A stretch of DNA of 64,000 bases from UBA8389 sp035719105. GTDB taxonomy: Bacteria; Bacteroidota; Bacteroidia; Bacteroidales; UBA1402. The notes under the pieces are model-generated. The model ran no database searches. It saw nothing but the letters and a program-made list of their open reading frames with translations, and was not told where the DNA came from. The DNA lies in NCBI GenBank assembly GCA_035719105.1, contig DASTGN010000004.1, positions 806,001 to 870,000 on the forward strand, in the 5' to 3' direction. This document shows, one piece after another, positions 36,130-44,804 of this stretch (positions are counted from its first letter, which is position 1; each line of letters opens with the position of its first letter). The position numbers and the translations under genes are program-made.

Positions 36130-37473
36130 ATGATTGATAGACAGATAATTGGTGAATTGCGGAAATGGAGTCAACGAAAAAATCGCAAACCACTCATTTT
36201 GCGTGGAGCTCGTCAAGTAGGGAAAACAACTATTGTAAATGAGTTCGCAAAAGAGTATTCTGTTTATTTGAGACTTAATCTCGAAAAGGAGACAGATAAA
36301 AACCTATTTGAAAGGTATGATACAATCAATGAATTGGTCATCGCCATTCACTTGCACAATGCAAAGAAAATTGAAAATCTACCGACGCTACTTTTTATAG
36401 ACGAAATTCAGAATTCGCCTAAGGCGGTTGCCATGTTGCGCTATTTTTACGAAGAGGCAAACCATATTCATGTAATAGCAGCGGGCTCATTATTAGAAAG
36501 TCTGCTCAATACCCAACACCTTTCATTCCCAGTTGGGAGGGTGGAGTATTTGGCGATGCGTCCATGTAGTTTTTTGGAATTTCTAAATGGTATAGGCGAA
36601 ACGTTTGACGCAGACCTTATTCGTTCACTTCAAGTTGAGGCTGTTCATGAACGAGTTATGAAGCATTTTAATTCTTATGCTTTGGTTGGGGGTATGCCAG
36701 CTGCTATTGTACAGTATGCCGAAAACAGAGATATTTTGTCCGTAGCAACTATATACGAGTCACTTATTGAATCATACAAAGACGATGCTGAGAAATACGC
36801 TTTGAATGATACAACAGTAAAAGTTGTTCGTCACATTTTACAAGTAGGATGGGCATACGCTGCTGAAACGATTAGTTTTGAGAAATTTGGAGGGAGTCCT
36901 TATAAATCCCGCGAAATGGGGGCTGCTTTTCGTCTCATTGAAAAAGCGCTTCTGTTTGAACTCGTTTACCCCACTTCGGAAACCAGATTGCCAATTCTTT
37001 CCGATTTCAACAAGAAGCCTAAGTTGATTTGGCTAGATACCGGTTTGGTTAATTATGCCTCTAAAGTTCAGCAAGAAGTTTTTTCTGTTGTAAACATTCA
37101 AGATGCATGGAGAGGTAAAATCGCAGAACAAATTGTCGCTCAAGAACTATTATCTTTAAGTTCGATGGTGTCGACCAAACGAAACTTCTGGCGAAGAGAT
37201 AAAGCAGGTTCGAATGCTGAAGTCGATTTTCTTTTTATTTATAAAGGGATGATCATACCCATTGAAGTTAAATCTGGACATAATGCACGTTTGAAATCAT
37301 TGCATTTATACATGGATCAAACAACACATCAAGTGGCCGTTCGGATTTGGTCGAATGCGCTTTCTGTAGATATCGTCAAAACGCCAAATGGTAAAACGTT
37401 TAAACTTATAAATATTCCTTTTTACTATCTTGGTGTTTTAGAGTTGGTATTGGATAAATTCTCTGATTTATAA
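36130..37473 (+). CDS. AAA ATPase with C-terminal DUF4143 domain
   Basis: The 447-residue protein has an N-terminal AAA_14-type ATPase: Walker A GARQVGKTT, Walker B LLFIDEIQ, sensor-like AAGSLLES. The C-terminal DUF4143 domain contains a PD-(D/E)xK nuclease-like pattern (EVDFLFIYKG ... IPIEVKSG). I chose ATG 36130 (MIDRQIIGELRKW); 36106 is possible but would lie on the promoter. Such proteins are widespread in Bacteroidota and often mobile or variably present, but their function is not established. It is alone, between the repeat array and tRNA-Pro. Confidence 0.85.
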   Translation: MIDRQIIGELRKWSQRKNRKPLILRGARQVGKTTIVNEFAKEYSVYLRLNLEKETDKNLFERYDTINELVIAIHLHNAKKIENLPTLLFIDEIQNSPKAVAMLRYFYEEANHIHVIAAGSLLESLLNTQHLSFPVGRVEYLAMRPCSFLEFLNGIGETFDADLIRSLQVEAVHERVMKHFNSYALVGGMPAAIVQYAENRDILSVATIYESLIESYKDDAEKYALNDTTVKVVRHILQVGWAYAAETISFEKFGGSPYKSREMGAAFRLIEKALLFELVYPTSETRLPILSDFNKKPKLIWLDTGLVNYASKVQQEVFSVVNIQDAWRGKIAEQIVAQELLSLSSMVSTKRNFWRRDKAGSNAEVDFLFIYKGMIIPIEVKSGHNARLKSLHLYMDQTTHQVAVRIWSNALSVDIVKTPNGKTFKLINIPFYYLGVLELVLDKFSDL

Positions 37474-37504
37474 AAAAAGGACCTACAGTTGCCTGTAAGT
37501 CCTT
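37472..37504 (-). terminator. intrinsic terminator of tRNA-Pro
   Basis: Read on the minus strand, a 12-bp stem with one mismatch (AAGGACTTACAG / CTGTAGGTCCTT, loop GCAA) is followed by seven T residues. It begins 13 bases after the tRNA 3' end. The T run overlaps the stop codon of the convergent ATPase gene. Confidence 0.8.
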
Positions 37505-37517
37505 GAGGATCAATTAG

Positions 37518-37593
37518 TCGGGGTGACTAGATTCGAACTAGCGACCACCCGCCCCCCAGACGGGTACTCTAAACCGGGCTGAGCTACACCCCG
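37518..37593 (-). tRNA. tRNA-Pro (anticodon GGG)
   Basis: A 76-base cloverleaf is read on the minus strand. The acceptor stem is CGGGGTG with CACCCCG, the discriminator is A, the D arm has AGCTCAG...GAGT, the anticodon stem CCCGT/GCGGG encloses the loop CTGGGGG (anticodon GGG), and the T arm has GTTCGAATC. CCA is not encoded. It reads proline CCC/CCU codons. Confidence 0.95.
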
Positions 37594-37682
37594 TGCTAAA
37601 TGCGGTGCAAAAGTATGAATTTATTGGGGTTTCGCCAAATCTGAGCGGAGGTTTTTTGAAAATAAAGGAATTTGGTTGAGGA

Positions 37683-39323
37683 TCAAAAAGTGAATCCGAG
37701 CTTCGTTAGACCTGATTGAACGTCGGAGTTGCTCATAAAGAGGTTCCAAAGCAATCCGGTTCGGTAATTTTCGATCATAACGACGATGGGCCCTTGATCA
37801 ATGGCTAAATAGGAATCGGCGAACCAATTCCTGTTGAGGCTGAATGCATCTTTGAAACCGTAAGTTCCCCAGAGTTTATCGCCAAGGGTGTAATAATAAA
37901 AGCGAAGGGCAGCCATGCTTTCAACGGGAGTGTACGGGAAAGAGGACAAGGCGCCGGTCGGAGCAATAACACCAACGTCATGATTGGGAGAGGATGCGGT
38001 ATAACCATTGGGTATGTCGCTGGCTGTCAGACCCCAACACGATCTGCCATAACCATAGAATCCGTTAGGGTTAGCAACACAATACGCAAAATTGATGCGG
38101 GCGTGCGCTTGGTTTTGTTCAAAGTAATTGGCATAGCCGTCTGAAAGGTGTCGCGGATCGAGCCCTAAAAAACTATAATGTGCAAAGAACAAGGGGCCAC
38201 CTTTGGATTCACCCAATGGAAGCGTGATGCCGTAGTAGTTGTTACCGTTTCGAATGCTGCCGTTACCTGCCCATCCGTTGGTGTAAACGGATTTGCTGAT
38301 GGAATGAGTGGGTGAGGATGCGGCCAATACGTAAATGATCAACCCCTCGTTCCAGCCACTTACTGGCATGTTCATAATCCAACCTTTGTCGGGCGACCAA
38401 TGCCAGTAAAGTTTGTCTTGTCCATTTTGCTGAAACCAGGTCCATTCCACGTTTTCCCAAAGGGTTTGGATTTTTTGACAAAGTGCCTTCTCGGCTGTGT
38501 TTCCATTTTTGAAGTAGGCTTGGACCGTGAGTAAACCTTGAAACAGAAATGCGGTTTCGACTAAATCGGCTCCGTTGTCGTTACTGGAAAAAGCTTGCGT
38601 TTTACCCGAAGTCCCGTTCATCCAATGGGGAAAAACGCCGTGATATTTGTCGGTAGTGGTTAAACTGAGAAAGTTAACAATGCTGTCAAGTCGTGCAAAA
38701 CCTTGAGCACGAGTAATGAAATTTCGTTCAATTCCGGTAATCATGGCCATGAGACCAAAGCCTGAACCGCCTATCGTCACCGTTTCGTTCGAGCCAAAGC
38801 GTTCGCGTGCCAGGCCAGAGACAGGATGAGCGTATTTCCAAAAATAGTCGAAGGTGCGGTGTTGAACCAATGTGAGTAAGCTGTCATCGGAAATGATTGG
38901 AAATCGAGGAGTCGTATCCAAAGCGGTTGTGAAATTCAAAAAGTAGGAATCGATGAGCTTGATGCCCAGATTGTTGCCTGAATATAATGTGAAAGTGTAG
39001 GGCGTGAATGCTGCCAGCGCATTGCCTAAGCGAAACGTTAGCGTTTGTGCATCAGGACTTGTTTGAAACTGGATGTCCGGTGACGAAATGCCGCTGAAGC
39101 TGATTTTGGCAAGATTCCATTGATTCTGTTTGATGGCAGTAGAAAATCGGATGCTGAGAACAAGGGAATCGGTCGTGACATCGTAGGTTGTGCTACCCGA
39201 TCCAACATTTTTCCCATTAATCGAAAACGATTCGACATAGGCATTGATTGGAAAAATTGTTTCTTCGCTCTTGCATGAAAACAAGATTGATACGAGCAAC
39301 AGCAACCAATAAATTTTCCTCAT
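37683..39323 (-). CDS. surface GH144-type (glycoamylase-domain) endo-beta-1,2-glucanase lipoprotein
   Basis: The 546-residue lipoprotein has SILFSC (Cys17) followed by KSEE, similar to the acidic surface-export signal of Bacteroidota lipoproteins. An Ig-like N-terminal region spans about 20-130. The glycoamylase (PF10091-type) alpha/alpha-barrel covers about 145-546 (FDYFWKYAHPVSGLARER, FGLMAMITGIER, WHWSPDKGWIMNMPVSGWNEG, CWGLTASDIPNGY). This fold is GH144, known for beta-1,2-glucanases such as Chitinophaga CpSGL. It is last in the SusC/D operon, preceded by an intercistronic hairpin. Surface location and beta-1,2 specificity are inferred from family and context. Confidence 0.82.
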   Translation of the reverse strand: MRKIYWLLLLVSILFSCKSEETIFPINAYVESFSINGKNVGSGSTTYDVTTDSLVLSIRFSTAIKQNQWNLAKISFSGISSPDIQFQTSPDAQTLTFRLGNALAAFTPYTFTLYSGNNLGIKLIDSYFLNFTTALDTTPRFPIISDDSLLTLVQHRTFDYFWKYAHPVSGLARERFGSNETVTIGGSGFGLMAMITGIERNFITRAQGFARLDSIVNFLSLTTTDKYHGVFPHWMNGTSGKTQAFSSNDNGADLVETAFLFQGLLTVQAYFKNGNTAEKALCQKIQTLWENVEWTWFQQNGQDKLYWHWSPDKGWIMNMPVSGWNEGLIIYVLAASSPTHSISKSVYTNGWAGNGSIRNGNNYYGITLPLGESKGGPLFFAHYSFLGLDPRHLSDGYANYFEQNQAHARINFAYCVANPNGFYGYGRSCWGLTASDIPNGYTASSPNHDVGVIAPTGALSSFPYTPVESMAALRFYYYTLGDKLWGTYGFKDAFSLNRNWFADSYLAIDQGPIVVMIENYRTGLLWNLFMSNSDVQSGLTKLGFTF

Positions 39324-39339
39324 AGGTTAATTTGAACAA

Positions 39340-39367
39340 TTGGGGCCAACCCCATGGTCAGCCCCAA
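39340..39367 (-). other. intercistronic RNA hairpin between LamG and GH144 genes
   Basis: On the minus strand TTGGGGC (39367-39361) can pair with GCCCCAA (39346-39340), with a 14-base loop. Part of the same bases can instead form a small GGGG/CCCC hairpin. There is no T run, so it is more likely an mRNA-processing or expression-tuning element inside the operon than a terminator. Confidence 0.45.
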
Positions 39368-39386
39368 AAGTAGTTTATTTTAGTGA

Positions 39387-40250
39387 CTATAGCATTTGAG
39401 ACACTTCAGCATCGTACAACGCTTTCGCTTCGGTTGCGTTCAATGCTTTGTCATAGACACGTAGTTCATCCAGGTTGCCTTTGAACCAACCCATCCATCC
39501 ATCAGTAGCAGTACCTTCCGTTTTTGGACGCCATGCGCCAATATTGATGACATCTGCATTGAGGAAGCTCAGATTTCCCAGAGGTACACCGGCTTCGTTT
39601 GCTTTTCTGTCTTCAACACCAGTGTTGGTAGTAACCTTGATACCATCCTTATAAATGACATATTTGGAAGTTGTTCCATCGTATTCAAAAATAAGGTGCA
39701 TCCATTGATTGATCTTAAAAATGGTGTTGGTATAGCCGATGTGTTGGCCAGACCAGGTGGCTCCGTTTTTGAGGAAAAACGCTTTTGGAGCCAACGAATC
39801 TGCTGTGGCTGTCAAACGATTTAGAGCCAAAGTCAAGTTTCCCCAATACAAATCATCAGACTTGCCGATTTGGAAAAAGATTGGTTCAGGATCGCCTGTT
39901 ACCAATGGTGACTTGAACCACATGGCTACAGAAAACGAAGTCAATGTTTTCAGTTTACTGTTTGTTGGCAGGGTGTACAACAGGTGGGCACCGTCAGCAC
40001 CTTGATAAGCTTTGCCACGACGGCCAGTCACGTAGGTCACCAAGGGTTGAGCCGTTGGAGTCAGATTGGCAATGGATTCAATCGCATTGTCGTTAAATGG
40101 GAAATAGGCTACCAGGTTGGTGGTGGCAATGGTGGAAGGGTCAACCGCATTGTTGTTGTTATTGTCGTCTTTGTTGCAGGACGTCAGACAAAAACCAGTC
40201 ACCAAAGCTGTTCCCAGAAACAGGACTTGAAAGAAATTTTTCTTTTTCAT
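39387..40250 (-). CDS. LamG/concanavalin-like surface glycan-binding lipoprotein
   Basis: The 287-residue lipoprotein has GFCLTSC (Cys25) followed by NKDDNNNNN, an acidic tether like those of surface lipoproteins. The rest is one LamG-type beta-sandwich: LVAYFPFNDNAIES start, FSVAMWFKS strand, MHLIFEYDGTTSKYVIYKDG centre, and GNLDELRVYDKALNATEAKALYD end. No catalytic residues are visible. It occupies the SusE/F position after SusD, so it probably binds the same glycan at the surface. The mature start has a short asparagine run that may act as a flexible spacer. Confidence 0.82.
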   Translation of the reverse strand: MKKKNFFQVLFLGTALVTGFCLTSCNKDDNNNNNAVDPSTIATTNLVAYFPFNDNAIESIANLTPTAQPLVTYVTGRRGKAYQGADGAHLLYTLPTNSKLKTLTSFSVAMWFKSPLVTGDPEPIFFQIGKSDDLYWGNLTLALNRLTATADSLAPKAFFLKNGATWSGQHIGYTNTIFKINQWMHLIFEYDGTTSKYVIYKDGIKVTTNTGVEDRKANEAGVPLGNLSFLNADVINIGAWRPKTEGTATDGWMGWFKGNLDELRVYDKALNATEAKALYDAEVSQML

Positions 40251-40303
40251 TGTTTGTGTTTTGTTAAGTTGGACATTCGAAAAAATCTAAGGATAATTTT
40301 AGT

Positions 40304-41788
40304 TCAATTGTATAAAGGGTTTTGTACCAGATTGTGATTCAACTGCATTTGGGTGGCAGGTATCGGAAAAACATTGTTTTTGCCTTCTACAAAATTTTGC
40401 GATGACAAGACGGATGCCGCTCTACCAGAACGAACCAGGTCGAAAAAACGGTCTTCTTCCATGGCCAGTTCTGCCCTGCGTTCATCCCAGACTGCATCGA
40501 GGGTGAGGGAATTCAAAACGGTCAATCCTGCTCTCTTTCTGACTTCGTTGAGTGCAGACAATCCTGTATGACCACTGGTCGTATGACTCGTCGCACCATG
40601 GAAATAAGCTTCGGCATACATTAATAAAACATCGGCATATCTCAGGATGCGGACGTTGTGTTCAAATCCGTAGCCGTTGTAATTCCAGAGGTTTAATGCA
40701 GATGGTGTATACACTTTACCGTTGTAAACCGGATTGGTACAAGTGCTTTTGATGCTGTCACCTTCTGGTGTCTTGGTCCCACGATATAATAAGGTGGTGG
40801 CAGCTCGAATGGAGTCCTTTCTTGTGGTAAAGAACTGGATCAGGTTATCGCTGGGCGTGCAAAATCCCCAACCTTGCATGTTTGATGGTGTATTGGAGCG
40901 AGGCCCCTGTACAAAGGCATATTCCAGATAGGTCATATCGCCCGAAGAACGACCCAGGGTGGAGCTTTGAATTTCGAACAGCGATTCTTTGCTATTTTCA
41001 CCATCCACAGAGAACACTTCACGGAAGTTGTCCAATAATCCGAATCGACCAGAGGCCATGATCCGATCGGTCAGTACAGCAACCGAGTCCCATTCGTTTT
41101 GGTACATGTGAACCTTAGCTTTTAGCGCCATCGCCGTGTATTTGGTGATGCGGCCTGCCCAATCTTTGGAGTATGATGCAGGCAAAACTTCGATCGCTTC
41201 TTGCAAATCTTTTTCGATGAAGGTGTAAAGAGCACTGGTTGAAGCTTGTGGCTGTGCGGCCAATTGTTCTGCCGTCATGGAAGAATCTATTAGAGGCACC
41301 TTACCGAACATCCTGGTCAGGTTGAAATAGGCATAAGCGCGAATGGTTTTAGATTCGCCTGCACATTGACGGGTGTATGCTTTGTTGTCCGCATTCTGCA
41401 TGGCGGCTTCAAACAAAGGCATTTCTTGTATGGCATTGTTGGCTGCACTGACCACATTGAAATAGCCTGTCCAAAGTCCACTGATTAAGCCATTGGAGGG
41501 AGTATAAGTGAATTTGTCGATTTGTTGCATTTCGGGATTGTCGCCGGGCGAGCTTCCTTTGTCGGCATTGTCCGAAGTGATTTCAAAGGCGCCTATGTAG
41601 GCGAATGAGTGGACGTTTCCATCCCTCAGCGAGGCGTAGGCAGCACTGACGGGCAAGAAAATGTTTTCCGATTTGGTATGATCCATACCGGTGGAAGGGA
41701 CGGTTCCTTCGGGACGAATGTCCAGGAAATCCTGACAACCCGTAAAGATCAGCAAACCGATGAACAGCGGTAGAATATGAGTTCTCAT
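40304..41788 (-). CDS. susD: SusD-like nutrient-binding outer-membrane lipoprotein
   Basis: The 494-residue lipoprotein has LLIFTGC (Cys18) and the SusD-typical QDFLDIRPEG. TPR-like helices frame the fold (SKTIRAYAYFNLTRMFGKVPLIDSS as split segments). The C-terminal RagB/SusD region has ILRYADVLLMYAEAYF, GLSALNEVRKRAG and WDERRAELAMEEDRFFDLVRSG. It lies 13 bp after susC, and the two together form a lidded importer. Context suggests beta-1,2-gluco-oligosaccharides as ligand; this is not visible in the protein itself. Confidence 0.95.
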   Translation of the reverse strand: MRTHILPLFIGLLIFTGCQDFLDIRPEGTVPSTGMDHTKSENIFLPVSAAYASLRDGNVHSFAYIGAFEITSDNADKGSSPGDNPEMQQIDKFTYTPSNGLISGLWTGYFNVVSAANNAIQEMPLFEAAMQNADNKAYTRQCAGESKTIRAYAYFNLTRMFGKVPLIDSSMTAEQLAAQPQASTSALYTFIEKDLQEAIEVLPASYSKDWAGRITKYTAMALKAKVHMYQNEWDSVAVLTDRIMASGRFGLLDNFREVFSVDGENSKESLFEIQSSTLGRSSGDMTYLEYAFVQGPRSNTPSNMQGWGFCTPSDNLIQFFTTRKDSIRAATTLLYRGTKTPEGDSIKSTCTNPVYNGKVYTPSALNLWNYNGYGFEHNVRILRYADVLLMYAEAYFHGATSHTTSGHTGLSALNEVRKRAGLTVLNSLTLDAVWDERRAELAMEEDRFFDLVRSGRAASVLSSQNFVEGKNNVFPIPATQMQLNHNLVQNPLYN

Positions 41789-41801
41789 GATGGCTTTGTA
41801 T

Positions 41802-44798
41802 TTAAAGGGTCAGTTTTAATCCAAGGGTGTAAATGGCTTGCATGGGGTAAGTGGAGTAATCGATGCCGTTTTCGATTGGGCTTCCACCGACTTCAGGGGT
41901 GAATCCGTTGTAGGAGAACAAGGAAAGTGGACGTTGAGCGGCAAAGTAAACCCTTAAGTTCTTGGCAAATTTCAGGTTGTCGAAGTTGTATCCGATCTGA
42001 ATGTTTTGAATTCGGATATACGAGGCATCTTCCACAAAGAAACTGTTTGCCTGTTGGGTAAAAGAACTGGTATAAGCCCTTGCAGAAGGGTATTTGTCGG
42101 ATTTGGCAGAACTCCTCCAGGCATTTTGGTAGAAATCTAAATCATAGTTTGCATCGGCAAAAACGTCACGATTCATACGCTTGGCATTCAGAATCTTGTT
42201 TCCGAATTGACCCTGAATGGTCGCACTCAAGTCCCACTTGCCATAATTCAATCCTGCATCGATACCCAGGGATAGCCAAGGAATGGCACTACCCAAACTG
42301 ACCTTATCTTTGTCATCAATGACCTTGTCGCCATTCTGATCCCTGTATTTGAAGTATCCTGCATCTTTGATAGTCTGACTGGTAGGGTCGCGCAGGGCTT
42401 CTGCTTCACTGGCATAAACGCCGTCGATTTGATAGCCCCAAAAAGTGCCGATGGGATAGCCTACTTGCGTTTTGGTGGTATAATTTCCACGAACTGCTGC
42501 TCCTGGAATGTCGTTTCTGCCCTGAAGTTTCAACACCTTGTTGTGAATGGTAGTGGCATTCATTCCGATGTTGTAAGAAAGGTCGTCGGATAATTTGTCG
42601 GTCCAGTTCAGACCTAATTCAATGCCCATGTTTTGAACAGTACCGTTGTTGCCCAAAAGTTGCGTGGTACCTCCACCTGCCACAATGGGAGCATAGAAGA
42701 CGACGTTGCTGGTTACGCGGTCATAGAGGTCTAATTCGCCTTTCAGCTTATGATCCATCATTTCAAAATCGGCCCCGATATTGACTTCATTCACAATTTC
42801 CCATTTCAGGTAATTTTGGTAAACAGTCTGAGAACCAACTCCATCCACCAATCGGTCGCCGAAGATGGCAGAACTGCCTGCACCCGAAGATCCAAGTGTC
42901 ACGGCTGAATTGGCTGGAACACCATCGTTACCGAGCATACCCCAACTTGCGCGTAATTTGAGGTATTCAAATTTGCTGTCGCTCATAAAGTCTTCGGAAG
43001 AAATGTTCCACCCCAAACCGAGGGATGGAAAAATACCCCACTTATCTTGAAACTTTGAGCTGCCGTCAGCGCGTAAAGTAACCGATGCCAAGTATTTATC
43101 TTTCAAATTGAAGGTGCCCCTGGTAAAGAAGGAAAGGCCATGGTAGGTGTACGCCCCATCGTTGGCATATCTATTTTGGGAGGAACCTGTGGTCAAATAA
43201 ATGGATTGTGCATCAAAATCGGGTACACTCAAAGCTGAACCGTTCAGCCAAGATTGGGTTTCGATGCGGGTAGACTGACCCAACATTAGATTGTAGCTGA
43301 GTTCGTCTGCCTTGTCCGCAAAGGTCAACAAGTTGTCTATGATGTGTTTGCTACTGGTTCCGAACGTTTTGCTCAATGTCGATTTGAGTAAGCCCTGTGA
43401 ACCGCCGACATTGAATTCGGGTTCGTAGGTCTGCTGTCTCCAAAATGCGAAATCCAAATTATAGGACGTCTTGAACTTTAGTTTGTCAGGAATGATGCTG
43501 TATTCGGCAAAAGTGGAGAACACCAGCTTCATGCCTGCTTCTTGGCTGTGGTTGTAGTATGCTGAAGCAACAGGGTTCCCGTATTGGTTGCCCAAGCCAT
43601 AAAGCTGACCAGATCCGAAATGTACCGGGTAGGCTGCAGTATTCGTTTCATCGTAAACACCGTAGATCGGCGGATTTACAAAGGCTTGAAAGAAAGCATT
43701 GTCGTTGGAATGGTGCTTGTTGGAATTAGTCAGGATTGTATTGAAGCCGATATTGATGCGATCGTTCACTTTTTGATCCAATCTGGCCCTGAGGTTCAAT
43801 CGCTTATAATCGTTTTCGGCTTTCATGATGCCCTCTTGGTAGAAATAGTTGATGCCTACCGAATAATTGGTCTTGTCCGTACCACCCGAGATGTCCAACG
43901 CATGGTTGTGCATGAATGCTGTTCGAAGCAGTTCACTGTACCAATCGGTGCTGGCCGGGTAGTTGGAAACGGATTTGGTCACGTACCCCGGAATATCGAC
44001 GTTGGCTTCGTTCATCAGTTCGACATATTGCTTAGTATTAGCCAATTTCATGACGTTGGTGGGCACTTGCAGGCCTGCATAACCGTCGTAACTGACCGTA
44101 TGTGCATTCGTTTTTCCTTTTTTGGTTGTCACCAAAATGACTCCGTTGGCAGCGCGAACTCCATAAATGGCTGCTGCTGAGGCATCTTTCAATACAGTTA
44201 AATCTTCTATGTCGCCACTGCTCAAAAAATCGATGTTGTTGACAAAAACACCGTCTACCACGTAAAGTGGACCAGCATAATCGCCGATGGAACCGACTCC
44301 ACGTATTTTGACCGTTGGGCCTGCACCTGGTGCGCCGCTGTTGATAATTTGCACACCGGACATTTTACCCTGTAGAGCAGACATCGGATTGGCCGAAATC
44401 TGCTTAACTAAGTCACTGCCTTTGACAGAAGTGACCGGCGCTGTCATGTCTTTGACTTTTTGTGTGCCATAACCAACTACAACCACATTGTCCAACATTT
44501 TGCTGTTTGGTCTCAACTGAATTTTCAACACATTTTCATTTTTAACCGTCATTTCCATTCCGACATATCCCAGGTAGGAAAAAGCGAGTATGCTTCCAGC
44601 CGGTGCGCTTATGTTAAACACTCCGTTTTCGTCGGTGACGGTGGCGTTGGTCGTACCCTTCTGCATAACGGTTGCGCCAGGTAGCGGTTCCTTAGTATCA
44701 ATGTCCAGGATAGTACCAGTCAATTTCAGGTCTTGTGCCTGAAGAATTCCGATTGCCAGTAGGCTGAACCAAAGGAGTAGAATGCTTTTTTGTTTCAT
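41802..44798 (-). CDS. susC: SusC/RagA-family TonB-linked outer-membrane importer
   Basis: The 998-residue protein starts with a signal peptide (cut near LQAQ-D). A carboxypeptidase-D-like beta domain follows (about 24-100, GTILDIDTKEPLPGATV). The TonB-box/plug region contains the SusC signature VVVGYGTQK and LYVVDGVFVNNIDFL. A 22-strand barrel ends in YTLGLKLTL. SusC with SusD imports oligosaccharides through the outer membrane with TonB energy. It starts 7 bp after the stop of the periplasmic GH144 gene. Confidence 0.95.
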   Translation of the reverse strand: MKQKSILLLWFSLLAIGILQAQDLKLTGTILDIDTKEPLPGATVMQKGTTNATVTDENGVFNISAPAGSILAFSYLGYVGMEMTVKNENVLKIQLRPNSKMLDNVVVVGYGTQKVKDMTAPVTSVKGSDLVKQISANPMSALQGKMSGVQIINSGAPGAGPTVKIRGVGSIGDYAGPLYVVDGVFVNNIDFLSSGDIEDLTVLKDASAAAIYGVRAANGVILVTTKKGKTNAHTVSYDGYAGLQVPTNVMKLANTKQYVELMNEANVDIPGYVTKSVSNYPASTDWYSELLRTAFMHNHALDISGGTDKTNYSVGINYFYQEGIMKAENDYKRLNLRARLDQKVNDRINIGFNTILTNSNKHHSNDNAFFQAFVNPPIYGVYDETNTAAYPVHFGSGQLYGLGNQYGNPVASAYYNHSQEAGMKLVFSTFAEYSIIPDKLKFKTSYNLDFAFWRQQTYEPEFNVGGSQGLLKSTLSKTFGTSSKHIIDNLLTFADKADELSYNLMLGQSTRIETQSWLNGSALSVPDFDAQSIYLTTGSSQNRYANDGAYTYHGLSFFTRGTFNLKDKYLASVTLRADGSSKFQDKWGIFPSLGLGWNISSEDFMSDSKFEYLKLRASWGMLGNDGVPANSAVTLGSSGAGSSAIFGDRLVDGVGSQTVYQNYLKWEIVNEVNIGADFEMMDHKLKGELDLYDRVTSNVVFYAPIVAGGGTTQLLGNNGTVQNMGIELGLNWTDKLSDDLSYNIGMNATTIHNKVLKLQGRNDIPGAAVRGNYTTKTQVGYPIGTFWGYQIDGVYASEAEALRDPTSQTIKDAGYFKYRDQNGDKVIDDKDKVSLGSAIPWLSLGIDAGLNYGKWDLSATIQGQFGNKILNAKRMNRDVFADANYDLDFYQNAWRSSAKSDKYPSARAYTSSFTQQANSFFVEDASYIRIQNIQIGYNFDNLKFAKNLRVYFAAQRPLSLFSYNGFTPEVGGSPIENGIDYSTYPMQAIYTLGLKLTL

Positions 44799-44804
44799 GA
44801 CAGG

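Noticed and set aside
43584..44180. 198-codon plus-strand open frame opposite susC
   Set aside because: It lies fully inside the firmly identified susC gene on the other strand, with no recognisable motif.
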